Origin: Bryobacteraceae bacterium
Lineage (GTDB): Bacteria > Acidobacteriota > Terriglobia > Bryobacterales > Bryobacteraceae
NCBI GenBank assembly: GCA_025062235.1
Contig: JANXAE010000006.1
Span: forward strand, 11,808 to 45,740
Length of the DNA: 33,933 bases
Direction: 5' to 3'
Part shown: positions 18,968 through 27,643 of the stretch, in pieces
Layout: each line of letters begins with the position of its first letter
Numbering within the stretch: the stretch's first letter is position 1
Translations under genes and position numbers: made by a program
The notes under the pieces: model-generated
Databases searched by the model: none
Told to the model about the DNA's origin: nothing
The model's input: the letters and a program-made list of their open reading frames with translations, nothing else

Positions 18968-20164
18968 ATGCGGATCCTGCTGTTCAGCGGGAAGGGGGGA
19001 GTAGGGAAGACCAGCCTGGCCGCAGCCACCGGAGTTCGGCTTGCCGAACTGGGTTACCAGACCCTGGTCATGAGTGTGGACCCGGCGCACAGCCTGGGCG
19101 ACTGCTTCGATCTTGGGGGCGAGCTCTTCCACGGGCGGACCGCGGATCCGCTCCAGGTCGCTGACCGGCTCTTCATCCAAGAGGTCAACATCCAGCGGGA
19201 GATCAAGCGGCACTGGAAGGAGATCTCCTCCTACATCGTCTCGGTGCTGCGCACGACGGGCATCTCGGACGTGGAGGCCGAGGAGCTCGCCATCCTCCCT
19301 GGCATGGAAGAGCTCAGCGCCATGATGTATATCAACCGGTACCGGCGCCACGCGCTCTACGACGTCGTCGTGCTCGACGCCGCGCCGACGGCCGAATCCA
19401 TGCGCTTCGTGAGCATGCCCACGACGCTGGACTGGTACATGAAGCACATCTTTCCTTTCCAGCGCAGCCTGCTCAAAGCCGTGCGCCCCATCGCCAACCG
19501 CGTGGCGCCATTCGAGATGCCCTCGGACAGCTACTTCGCAAACATCCAGGCTTTGTTCGAGAAGCTGGAGGGTGTGGACGAGCTGATGGAAGACCCCCAA
19601 ACGACCAGCGTGCGGCTGGTGACCAACGCCGAACGCATGGTCCTGCGGGAAACACAGCGCGCCTTCGTGTATTTTTCGCTCCACGGGCTGACGGTGGACA
19701 TGGTCATCGTCAACCGGGTATTGCCCGCCGAGGTGGGAGACGGCTGGTTCGCCGATTGGCGCCGCTCGCAGGCTGCAATCCTGCTCGAGATCGAAGAGTA
19801 CTTCGCACCGGTTCCCGTCCGGCGGGTGCCGCTGTTCCGCGACGAGGTGCTGGGACTGGAGCGGCTGCGCGAGCTGGCGAACGTCCTCTACGCCGCAGGC
19901 GAGGATCCGGCCGCGGTCCTGCGGCAGGAGCGGCCCTACAGCTTCCACAAGCGGGACGGCCATTACGAGGTGCGCGTGCTGTTGCCCTTCGCCGCGCGCG
20001 GCGAAGTGAGTCTGTTCAAGAAAGGGGATGAGCTGGTCATCGAGGTCGGCACGCTGCGCCGCCACATCGGCCTGCCCACTTCGATGGCGGCGTTGGCGCC
20101 GGCACGCGCCCGGCTGGACAATGGCATATTGACAGTGGAGCTGAGAGAGGAGGTGCAGGGATGA
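18968..20164 (+). CDS. ArsA/Get3-family ATPase with C-terminal HSP20-like domain
   Basis: A P-loop ATPase of 398 residues. The deviant Walker A FSGKGGVGKTSLAAA is at about residues 7-21, VMSVDPAHSLGD (switch I, about 34-45) follows, and the LDAAPTAESMRF segment (about 136-147) is the switch II equivalent of DTAPTGxTLR in ArsA/Get3. Residues from about 328 on (YEVRVLLPFAARGEVSLFKKGDELVIEVG, then NGILTVEL) form the alpha-crystallin-like ArsA_HSP20 domain. No arsB, arsR or arsD is near, so an arsenite pump role is unsupported. Get3-like protein targeting or a chaperone role is possible but inferred. The gene overlaps the 76-aa gene by ATGA. Confidence 0.9.
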   Translation: MRILLFSGKGGVGKTSLAAATGVRLAELGYQTLVMSVDPAHSLGDCFDLGGELFHGRTADPLQVADRLFIQEVNIQREIKRHWKEISSYIVSVLRTTGISDVEAEELAILPGMEELSAMMYINRYRRHALYDVVVLDAAPTAESMRFVSMPTTLDWYMKHIFPFQRSLLKAVRPIANRVAPFEMPSDSYFANIQALFEKLEGVDELMEDPQTTSVRLVTNAERMVLRETQRAFVYFSLHGLTVDMVIVNRVLPAEVGDGWFADWRRSQAAILLEIEEYFAPVPVRRVPLFRDEVLGLERLRELANVLYAAGEDPAAVLRQERPYSFHKRDGHYEVRVLLPFAARGEVSLFKKGDELVIEVGTLRRHIGLPTSMAALAPARARLDNGILTVELREEVQG

Positions 20165-20391
20165 ATCAGGCAGCGGCGAGCGCGGAAGCACGGCCTGCAG
20201 CCAGCTGTGGTTGCCTGTGCTGTGAGATTCAACGCCTGGTCGAACACATGTTCCGGCTGCCGGAGCCCACCAGGCAGCACCTGCGCAATTCGCGCATCGA
20301 GTTCCTCAAGGCGATACGCTCGCTCGTTGACGAGCGCATCGCGCAGCTTTCCCGCGTGGAGATCAAAGGGACGAAGGTTCCGGTTGAGTGA
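20161..20391 (+). CDS. 76-aa Cys-rich partner of the ArsA-like ATPase
   Basis: The ATG overlaps the ATPase stop, giving translational coupling. The N-terminus is Ala-rich, then a compact CGCLCC motif (residues 16-21) is followed by a helical, charged segment, RLPEPTRQHLRNSRIEFLKAIRSLVDERIAQLSR. The cysteine cluster could bind a metal or form disulfides. I do not recognise a named family. Tight coupling to the ATPase suggests that the two work together. Confidence 0.75.
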   Translation: MNQAAASAEARPAASCGCLCCEIQRLVEHMFRLPEPTRQHLRNSRIEFLKAIRSLVDERIAQLSRVEIKGTKVPVE

Positions 20392-20408
20392 CGCACCTCA
20401 GCTGGCGC

Positions 20409-21497
20409 TCAGTCCCAGCGGAACGAGCGGTTTGCGGCCCAAGCGACGCCGGCGGTGGCCGCCGCAGGGGCGAACGAGTGGGGCAGGATCGCGGCGGGGC
20501 TCTGGCCGAAGCTCACCAGCCGGTGCAGGCCGTCCATGGCCCAGCCGGTGGGTAGGAAGAGCGCCAGCTTCTGCGCCCACGGCGGCGTGATCTCGATCGG
20601 CCACCAGCACCCGCCCAAGGCGGCCAGCACGTCCGCCGAGAAAACGCCGAGGCCGACCACCTGCCGCTCCGTGCGCGCCACGATGCCAAGCAGCACGCCC
20701 AGCATGGCCGCGAGCGCAGCGTAGAAAGCGATGAAGCCCACCACTGCCGGCCAGTGCTCACCCCAGCGCACGCCGAAGAGCCAGCGGCCGACCAACATGG
20801 CGTAGCCGGCCTGCCCTAGGCCGAGCGTCCAGCGCGCCGCCGCCTTTGCGGCCACCATCGCGCGCGGATCGAGCGGCGTCGCCGCCAGCCTGCTCAGGAT
20901 GCCTTGGTTGCGTTCCATCACCAGCCAGACTCCCCCGGTGATCAGCAGCGTCAGAATCAAGAACTGAACCATGATGCCCGGGACGGCCTGATCGAAAGCG
21001 CGCGGCGGCATGGGTCTGGAGCCCGCGGGCTCTACGCTGAAGGCGAGCGGCCGGGGTTTCGCGTCGTATCGCGCCAGAGCATCCGGCGAAATTCCGGCGC
21101 CGCTTCGGGAGACGACGATGAGCTCTGCCAGCAAGCCGTAGACGGCTCGCTGAACGCGGAAGCGATCGTAATCGTTGGCCAGGCCCTCGCCGCCCAGCTC
21201 CAGTCGCACGGTGACCGGTTGCGCCTCGAGCACGCGCTGGGTGAAGCCCGGGGGCAGCTCGAGCCGGCGACGATGGCGTGCGAGCGCAGTTCGCTCGCGG
21301 ACGCGCACGATGCGGTAGTCGGCTTCGAGCTTGCTTTGCAGCCGCTCGAGCAGGAACCCGGAATCGGGCGGCGCTAGCAGGGCTAGCGTCTCGCGCTCCA
21401 CCCTCCTGCCCAGCCCGCCGGCAGTCGTACCGATCACGTACATGAACAGCACGGGCATCAGGAACGACCACAACCAGGTCTCCCGCGCGCGGAGCAT
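20409..21497 (-). CDS. ABC-2 type transporter permease, 5' end probably frameshifted
   Basis: A 362-residue membrane protein. The first helix (WLWSFLMPVLFMYVIGTTAGG) is followed by an extracytoplasmic region of about 150 residues, then five or more helices with the ABC-2 segment NQGILSRLAATPLDPRAMVAAK and a late LGGCWWPIEITPPWAQKLALFLPTGWAMDGL. The reading frame runs upstream to an in-frame TAA at 21543-21545. Removing one A from the AAA run there would join it to a TTG at 21558 (MSISLSISTLVFSARHDLTQM) that overlaps the ATPase stop, the natural coupled start. So about 20 residues are lost, or translation restarts at the ATG at 21497. Its ATPase partner is broken, so the transporter is unlikely to work. 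Confidence 0.75.
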   Translation of the reverse strand: MLRARETWLWSFLMPVLFMYVIGTTAGGLGRRVERETLALLAPPDSGFLLERLQSKLEADYRIVRVRERTALARHRRRLELPPGFTQRVLEAQPVTVRLELGGEGLANDYDRFRVQRAVYGLLAELIVVSRSGAGISPDALARYDAKPRPLAFSVEPAGSRPMPPRAFDQAVPGIMVQFLILTLLITGGVWLVMERNQGILSRLAATPLDPRAMVAAKAAARWTLGLGQAGYAMLVGRWLFGVRWGEHWPAVVGFIAFYAALAAMLGVLLGIVARTERQVVGLGVFSADVLAALGGCWWPIEITPPWAQKLALFLPTGWAMDGLHRLVSFGQSPAAILPHSFAPAAATAGVAWAANRSFRWD

Positions 21498-21554
21498 CTG
21501 AGTCAGATCGTGGCGCGCTGAGAAGACCAGGGTGCTGATGCTTTAAGCTAATGC

Positions 21555-22359
21555 TCAAGCCGCGCGCTCCTCAGAGACCGTGTACTCGCCTTGACCAAGG
21601 GGACGGCACCGCGGGTCCGCAACCCCTAGGCTCGGTGGACTGAAAACCCCTGCTTGCTGAGTTCGACCCAGCCGGCAGGCTGGCGAGACGCTTTTCTCCA
21701 GCCAGACGACCTCCGTCAGCGCATCGGCGGCCTGGACAATGTCGAGTTCGTTCTCGCCGTCCGGCGCCTGACGATCTGGTCCCTCGGCCAAAACGTCCAT
21801 CAGGAGCAAGGTGTAGCTTTCGCTGCCCAGCTCTCGCGATTCGGTGAGCGCACCCTTGGGCAATCAAGTGGCCGCGGTCCAGCATTGAAAGCCGTATCGC
21901 ACGATGCCTCGGCCTCTTCCATTTGGTGGGTCGTGTAGAGCACGCACACGCCCGCGCGGGCCTGATCGCGCACGAGTTCCAGCAGGCGTACGCGGCTTTG
22001 CGGGTCCACGCCCGCGGCCGGTTCGTCCAGTAGCAGAACGGGAGGCCGGTGCAGGATGCCGCAGGCGAAGTTCAAACGTCGCTTCACTCCGCCGCTGAAA
22101 TGTTTTATCTGCCGGCGCGCATGGGCCTCCAGTCCGGTCAGCTCGAGGGCCTCGCGCACGCGTTGGCGGAGGGTGCGGCCTCCAAGCCCGCGGGCGCCGC
22201 CCCAGAAGGCCAGGTTCTCCTCGGCCGTCAAGCCTCCGTAGAGCGCTACATCCTGAGGAACGAGGCCCAGCCGCCGCCGCGCCTCCGCGCCGTCGCGGCG
22301 GACGTCAGAAACCCATGATGCGGATGCGGCCGCTGTCCGGCACGATCACGCCGGGCGAC
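21555..22359 (-). pseudogene. ABC transporter ATPase remnant: Walker A half deleted, several frameshifts
   Basis: Pieces of one ATPase lie in different frames. GVIVPDSGRIRIMGF ends in a TGA at 22305. One base later the frame continues as DVRRDGAEARRRLGLVPQDVALYGGLTAEENL. It then runs through the signature FSGGVKRRLNFACGILHRPPVLLLDEPAAGVDP and the H-loop YTTHQMEEAE. Further shifts occur near 21884 (before MLDRGHLIAQG), near 21855 (before ALTESRELGSESY) and more beyond. The last frame ends in SEERAA at 21555, overlapping the permease start. Everything before GVIVPDSG, including Walker A, is absent; the upstream sequence belongs to the preceding gene. Nucleotide binding is therefore impossible. 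Confidence 0.85.
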
Positions 22360-25120
22360 GCTGCGGCGAGCGCCCAGGCGGCCGTATTCCGTCGACTGGC
22401 CCCTTCCGTCCAGAAACTCGTAACCGGGGGCGCGAACGTAGTCCACGCGACGTCCGACCAGCTCTGCGGAGAATTCGAGGAACCCGCCCGCTTTGTTCCA
22501 TGCAAGCCAGCCCGGGGGCGGCAGGCGGAAACTCGCTCCGTCCTCTCCCCGGACTGTCCATGTGCCCTCGCTGGCACGGTTGACCCACACATGGGTCCCG
22601 TTTTCGTATTCGACGTGGATTCGGCCGCCGGCCATCGCGCCCGTCGAGTGAGCCTGGCTGGGCTCGAGCATCCTGTCTCTTGGCCCGGCGTACTCGATGC
22701 GGCGTGGGCGAACGGAGGCGTACTGTTGCTGGAGTTGCTGGATCATGTAGCAAGAGCTGGCCATGACCGCCACGCCGAATGGGTCGTCCAGTCCCCAGCC
22801 CGTGACCAGCCAGCCGAGGCTGCCGTAGGCGATGGTACTTGCCAGAAACAGATCCACTTTTCGCGGCGGCGCGGTGATTCTTTCCATTTGGAATCGAGCC
22901 GCTCGAGGTAGTAATCCGTGTAGCCCATCCCATAGCTGGCTTCGAGCGCGTGGATGTTCTAAAGCTTGAAGGCGGGATCGGGCGGGTGCGCGAGCAGGTT
23001 CACGTCGGTGTACACCCATCCCTGGCTGCCCGATTCGAGGCCTGCGTACATCCACTGGAGAGTCGCTCCCGACTGGGTAGGCCCATGGATGCGCTGGTCG
23101 TCGAGCAGGAGCTGGCCGTAGGCATAGAACGTGGCTGCGAAGGTCCCGGCGCTTGGCACACGGGCATCGCAATCGGTGTAACGCCAGGGCGCCACCGCTG
23201 TATGGACGTCGGTGTAGGAGATGCGCACGCCGAATCTCTTCTCGATCCGCGGCGCATAATATTCGTCCATTTCCACGGCTTTCGCTGGCTTGAGCGCGTA
23301 GTTTCGCGGCCAAGCTCGCCGCCATTCGCCTTCCGGGGTGCGCTGCACGAAGTCCGGATTCCATTTGGTGTTGGTGGGGGAAAAGTCGGTGTAGTTGGTG
23401 TAGACCTTTGGCGCCAGCTCAGGCTGTGCTGTGCGCGGATGTACCAGGTGAGCATCGAGTCGCCACCCTTTTGCGGGGCAGCGCGCAGCCGCATGGTGGG
23501 GCTGTCGCCTTCGTCGCGCCAAATGGCCCCGTGGCTTTGCTGGATGATCTCGTCCAGGCCGTAGGAGCGTATTCGGCGCGAGCGTTCGTGGTCCGCACGG
23601 AAGCTGCGGGGTTCGGTGACGGTCCAGACGACCTGCTTGCCTTCCTGCCGGCGAGGGGAGGGCGGGTTGGCGATCGTGGGCAGCGTCTCCTCGTAACGCG
23701 GGGAGACGGTCACGATGATGCGCTCGTCGAGGTTGTTGCGCAGCCCGTCGGTCTTGTGTATATAGGGCGGGCCGCCGGTTGATTTCGGCGAAGTCGGGTC
23801 CGGTCATGGGCTGTGGAGCGAAGTAGGGTTCGGAGGCGTTGGAGCAATACCAGTCGAACCAGACCGACACGGACAAGGGCCGTGCAGGAGAGCCCGCCAG
23901 CGCCACCTGCGGGTTGGCGTTGCCGTAGGTCAGGTACGGGACGGTGATCAGTCGCGGGTTGACCAGTCCGCTGACTCGTCCGAAGCCGAGCTCTACAGCC
24001 TCGCCGCCGTCGCACCGGACGTCGAGAACCAGGGGCTTCTGCCACAAGCGAAGGTGATACTCGACCAGGCGCGCCCCGCCGCGAAAGCGCGCTTCGACGA
24101 GCTCGCCGCTCAGGTTGGAAGAGAGCAAGTCGCAGGCGGGCAGCCGCCCTTCGGGGGTATCGGCGAAGCGTACGCCACCCCCGTCCATCGGTCGGATGGG
24201 CGGTCCGCCGTTGACCGCGGCGGTGATCTCGCCGAGGTTTCCGGTACAGGCCGGTACTCGTACGCGATGCGGGTGTCGCGCCCGTCGTAAACCAGGCGAA
24301 ACGCAGCGGGCGCGAGCTGTTCGGTCCTAGTGCGATACTGCGGCTCGAAGTTCTCGGGAAGAATGGTCTGCTCGCGGGTGGGAAACGGAAGCTTGCGGGG
24401 ACCCACGTTCAGTCCCGGGATTTGTTGGCGGAAGGGAATCAGGTTTCTCTGCGGCTGGGGTTTGAACTCGAGCGGCCGGAGTTCCCCGGTGAAGAAAGCC
24501 AGCGAATCGCAATAGAGGTAGCGCGGCTCGGTGTGTCGGATCCGCGAGATCTCGATCCCGGTGAAGCTGGCTGGCCAGACGATCTGTTCTAGCGTGTTTC
24601 TGACCACGCGGCGGTGGATCAACCACCACTGCTTCCAGTGGATGCCGGCCAGTTGGATCGTGAACTCGCGCCCGCGGGCGTCACAGACGAGAACTGCGAC
24701 CTCGGCGGGCGGGGTCGTTGCTTCGGGCACCCAACCCCAGCGATTGCCGTAACCCCAGAGTTCGATCGAATCGAGTCGTTCGGGGATGGGAATGGGTTTC
24801 GGGGGTCGGGCCACGACGTGGCTGCCAGCGGGCGTACCGGAATACCAGAATCGGCATACGTACATTCCCCACATCTGTTGTTCGCGTCTGCGGGGCAGTT
24901 CCCCGGTGGCGCCGTCATGGAGCTCGAGCGTCCAGCCGGAGAGCTCCTCGAAGTCCACCAGCGTCTTCGGGTGTGCCTGGCGATCCACCCAGGTCATTTC
25001 GTACGGCTGCTGGCCCACTTATTGCCAGGGCTCGACCTCGTTGATGGCGGGCACCGTCTGCGGCGGCTGTGCGGCGGCGACACAGAGAGCGAGGCAGGTC
25101 CGGATGATACGAGTCGGCAT
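22360..25120 (-). pseudogene. Large secreted glycoside-hydrolase-like gene, multiply broken and truncated
   Basis: The ATG at 25120 has GGAGAG upstream and opens a signal peptide (RIIRTCLALCVAA). An in-frame TAA at 25019-25021 interrupts it after EVEPW-Gln, and the same frame continues as GQQPYEMTWVDRQ. Frame changes follow near 24243 (to NLGEITAAVNGGPP), 23777 (to GPPYIHKTDGLRNN), 23410 (to VYTNYTDFSPTNTKWNPDFV) and 22857 (to VDLFLASTIAYGSLGW). An in-frame TAG lies at 22959-22961 before NIHALEASYGMGYTDYY. The last recognisable segment, GYEFLDGRGQSTEYGRLGA, runs into the ABC remnant near 22360. Pieces together give about 900 residues. GVRISYTDVHTAVAPW and YENGTHVWVN fit a large carbohydrate-active enzyme, but I cannot name the family. 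Confidence 0.85.
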
Positions 25121-25195
25121 GGGGCTCTCCGATGCTGGCCATGTTGACCGAGCAGCCGCTTGCCCGAAAATAGAGAAGGTCTTTCGGAGGTGGGC

Positions 25196-26209
25196 ATGGC
25201 GGCCGGCTTGGCGACGGCGTGGCTGGTTATGGTCTTGCTCCCTTCCTTGCAGGACCAGCCTCAGATGCTCTGGGAAGGCCAGGTGGACGGGGTGAGCGTC
25301 CTGCGCATCCGGGGAGGTCAACTGGACGTCGAAGATGTTCGCGGCCTGCCCGTACAGAGACAGCGGACGCGGTTCTTCGAGCGCTTGCCCGAGTGGCGCC
25401 AGAACGTACGCCTGGAGGTGATCGAAGGGCGGGGCCGGGTGCGCATCCTAGAGCAGCCGCGTGCGGAGAACAGCTACACGCTGAGCGTCGAGATTGACGA
25501 TCATCAGGGCGGCAGCTCGTGGTACTCGCTGGCTTTCTACTGGGCCGGAGGGGGCGATTCCCGGGCGGGGTTTCCGATTCGCGGCGAAAGCGGAGGCGAA
25601 CGTCTCTGGTGGAGCGGGCGGGTGGACGGCGAGGCGGTGATTCATTGTCGTCGCGACACGTGCGAGGTGGAGACCACGCTGGGCGCCCCCGTCACCCGCG
25701 ATCGCTACCGATTCACGCGTGCGCTGCCGCGCCAGCGCGTGCTGGTGAGCCTGGAGGAGAAGCAGGGTCGCGGCGAGGTGCGGCTCATCGAGCAACCCCG
25801 CGAGGAGAACGACTTCACGGCGCGGGTCTTGATCCGCGACCCACAAGGCGGGCCGGCCGACTATTCGTTTGTGCTGGCGTGGGCGCCTCCCCCGCGGGGA
25901 GAATCGCCGATCGCACGGCGCGGCATGATCTGGCGCGGCCGGGTGGACGGCACGGTGCGCGTCACGCTGCAGGGCACGCAGGCGGTGGCGGAGGTCATCA
26001 GCGGAGGCCCTGTCGAGGAGGAAAATGCGCAGTTCTTGCGCTCCTTGCCCAACCGCAACCTGCCGGATGCAACGGTCCGCAAGCTGCGTGGGCGAGGCCG
26101 CGTGGAGATCGTCGAGTATCCCTCGGCGCGGAACGGTTACCGGCTCGTCTTCGAGATCGAGGATCCCAGGGGCGGATCGGACGGGTACGAGGTCGAGGTG
26201 AGCTGGTGA
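25196..26209 (+). CDS. Secreted protein of three tandem ~93-residue repeats
   Basis: The ATG at 25196 is preceded by GGAGG at six bases. After a short signal peptide (residues 3-18) come three copies of one domain, about residues 25-117, 138-229 and 245-337. Each starts with a W-x-G-x-VDG motif (LWEGQVDG, WWSGRVDG, IWRGRVDG), has a central F..-LP, then GRGxVxIxExP (GRGRVRILEQP, GRGEVRLIEQP, GRGRVEIVEYP), an N-x-Y/F turn and a closing I-x-D-x-x-GG-x-x-x-Y...W strand. The pattern suggests a beta-sandwich. I know of no named family; similar single domains occur in Acidobacteriota hypotheticals. Linkers differ, so the copies are old. It is intact although it lies beside decayed genes. Confidence 0.82.
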   Translation: MAAGLATAWLVMVLLPSLQDQPQMLWEGQVDGVSVLRIRGGQLDVEDVRGLPVQRQRTRFFERLPEWRQNVRLEVIEGRGRVRILEQPRAENSYTLSVEIDDHQGGSSWYSLAFYWAGGGDSRAGFPIRGESGGERLWWSGRVDGEAVIHCRRDTCEVETTLGAPVTRDRYRFTRALPRQRVLVSLEEKQGRGEVRLIEQPREENDFTARVLIRDPQGGPADYSFVLAWAPPPRGESPIARRGMIWRGRVDGTVRVTLQGTQAVAEVISGGPVEEENAQFLRSLPNRNLPDATVRKLRGRGRVEIVEYPSARNGYRLVFEIEDPRGGSDGYEVEVSW

Positions 26210-26224
26210 GCTCGGGCTCGTCCG

Positions 26225-26258
26225 CTCCCGGCGGTGGTCCACGACGTGCAGCCGGGAG
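26225..26258. terminator. Inverted repeat between convergent genes
   Basis: Perfect 8-bp arms CTCCCGGC / GCCGGGAG with an 18-base loop, lying between the stop of the triple-repeat gene (26209) and that of the propeller gene (26294). There is no T-run; a bidirectional terminator is likely but weak. Confidence 0.4.
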
Positions 26259-26293
26259 GCCGCGGGCGGTGGGATGCGGGCCGACGCTCGCTT

Positions 26294-27421
26294 TCACAGC
26301 GGCACGACATAAACCTGCGCGACGCCGGTGCGGTCGGATGTGAAGGCCACGTACCTGCCGCTGCGGCTGATCGAGGGATGCACGTGCGCCTGGCGCGCGT
26401 GGCCTGCGGTGACGGAGGAATCCGGCCAGCACAGGATCTCGCGCCAGCCACTCGGCAGATCAATGTAGATCAGCGGGTTCTCGCACGGTTTCTGGACGTC
26501 GGAGACGATGAAACGGCCGTCGGAGGAGATCATCGAATGTCCGAGCATCAAGTCCTCGGAAGTGAAGTGAGTCCGGAAGTCCGAGCCATCGCGCCTCATC
26601 GAACAGATCGAGGCCGGTACCCAGCCAGGCACCTTCTTCTTGTGAAAGTAGAAGCGGTCGCCCGAGGCGTCCCAGTATTCGTGCGTGGCGCGCCAGCCGT
26701 AGGGCATGACGAGGAACGGCCGCACCTCGCCGGTGCGGAGGTCGGCGATCATGGTGCGCGCCCGGCGCTCCATGGGTAGGGTCATGTCGTTCTGTTCGTC
26801 CGGCACGCGCACGAAGGTCAACAACCAGGGAGCACCGGGGCACATGAGCAAGTGGCCGCCCGTGCCGCCAGGAACGCGCACGGCCCCCTCCAGGCGCCCG
26901 CTGCGCAGGTCCAGGCGGGCTATGAAATGCTCTCCGCGGAGCCTGTAGCTGACCGGCGTGTGGCGTCCGTCGTGCGAAAACGTGCGGCCGGCGGAGAAGC
27001 CACTTGCGTTTGGGACGGCGAGCGACAGATCGGCGACGAGCCGACTTTCCGCCGTAGCCACGGTCGTGGCCCAGATTTGGCTGCCATCCAGATAGATGAC
27101 CTCCCGGCCGCCCGGCGGAATGGAGAACGACATGTTGGCCAGTTGGCGGGCGCGGGTGAGCTGCCTGGTGTGCCCCGTGGCCAGTTCTACCGAATAGAGC
27201 TGCCACGAGCCGCTGCGGATCGAGGCGTAGACGAGGAATCGGTCGTCGTCCGTGAAGGGCTGCGCTTCGAAGTAGCAGCTGTGGCTCATGGCGTCGCCCT
27301 CGGTGACCTGCCAGACCTCGCGTCCTGTGCGAGGGTCACGTTCCCGGAGGATGGCCGCGCCGAACAGACGGGGCGTGAAACAGTTCACGGCGGCGATGAA
27401 CGAGCGGCGCGAGATTCCCAT
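26294..27421 (-). CDS. Oligogalacturonate-lyase-like (PL22-type) beta-propeller protein, Tat-exported
   Basis: A 375-residue protein starting at the ATG at 27421. A twin-arginine signal (ISRRSFIAA, residues 3-11) is followed by repeated propeller blades: FTDDDRFLVYASIRSGSWQLYSVELATGHTRQLT, FSHDGRHTPVSY, ASGDRFYFH, SSDGRFIVSD and SRSGRYVAFTSDRTGVAQVYVV. The mature start DPRTGREVWQVTEG and the blade text resemble oligogalacturonate lyases (PL22), whose His and Gln residues bind Mn2+; YGWRATHEYW and LGHSMISSDG are candidate sites, but a full catalytic set was not verified. It is part of the leftward run 26294-31129, which also contains a mannonate dehydratase remnant, consistent with uronate metabolism. 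A TolB-like propeller without lyase activity is the alternative. Confidence 0.75.
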   Translation of the reverse strand: MGISRRSFIAAVNCFTPRLFGAAILRERDPRTGREVWQVTEGDAMSHSCYFEAQPFTDDDRFLVYASIRSGSWQLYSVELATGHTRQLTRARQLANMSFSIPPGGREVIYLDGSQIWATTVATAESRLVADLSLAVPNASGFSAGRTFSHDGRHTPVSYRLRGEHFIARLDLRSGRLEGAVRVPGGTGGHLLMCPGAPWLLTFVRVPDEQNDMTLPMERRARTMIADLRTGEVRPFLVMPYGWRATHEYWDASGDRFYFHKKKVPGWVPASICSMRRDGSDFRTHFTSEDLMLGHSMISSDGRFIVSDVQKPCENPLIYIDLPSGWREILCWPDSSVTAGHARQAHVHPSISRSGRYVAFTSDRTGVAQVYVVPL

Positions 27422-27643
27422 CGGCGACCTTTCAGAGCGAGGATAACCGAAGAGCTCGGTCGAAATCACCACCTGCGCACTTCGGCCCGCAACGGCATGA
27501 GCCGGGAGCGTCGAGATCCCTCGACCCCTGCTGCCGACCGCGAGCAATGGGAGCCTCCGGGCGGCCGACGTGCGGCGATTGCGTTCCTGGCAGACAATGC
27601 GGGCGCGCGGCTGGCTGAGGGTGCGCCTGTGCAGCGGGAGCGC

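Noticed and set aside
24786-25295. Plus-strand frames opposite the start of the glycoside-hydrolase-like pseudogene
   Set aside because: The minus strand carries the signal peptide, ribosome site and coherent protein; the plus-strand translation is a shadow.
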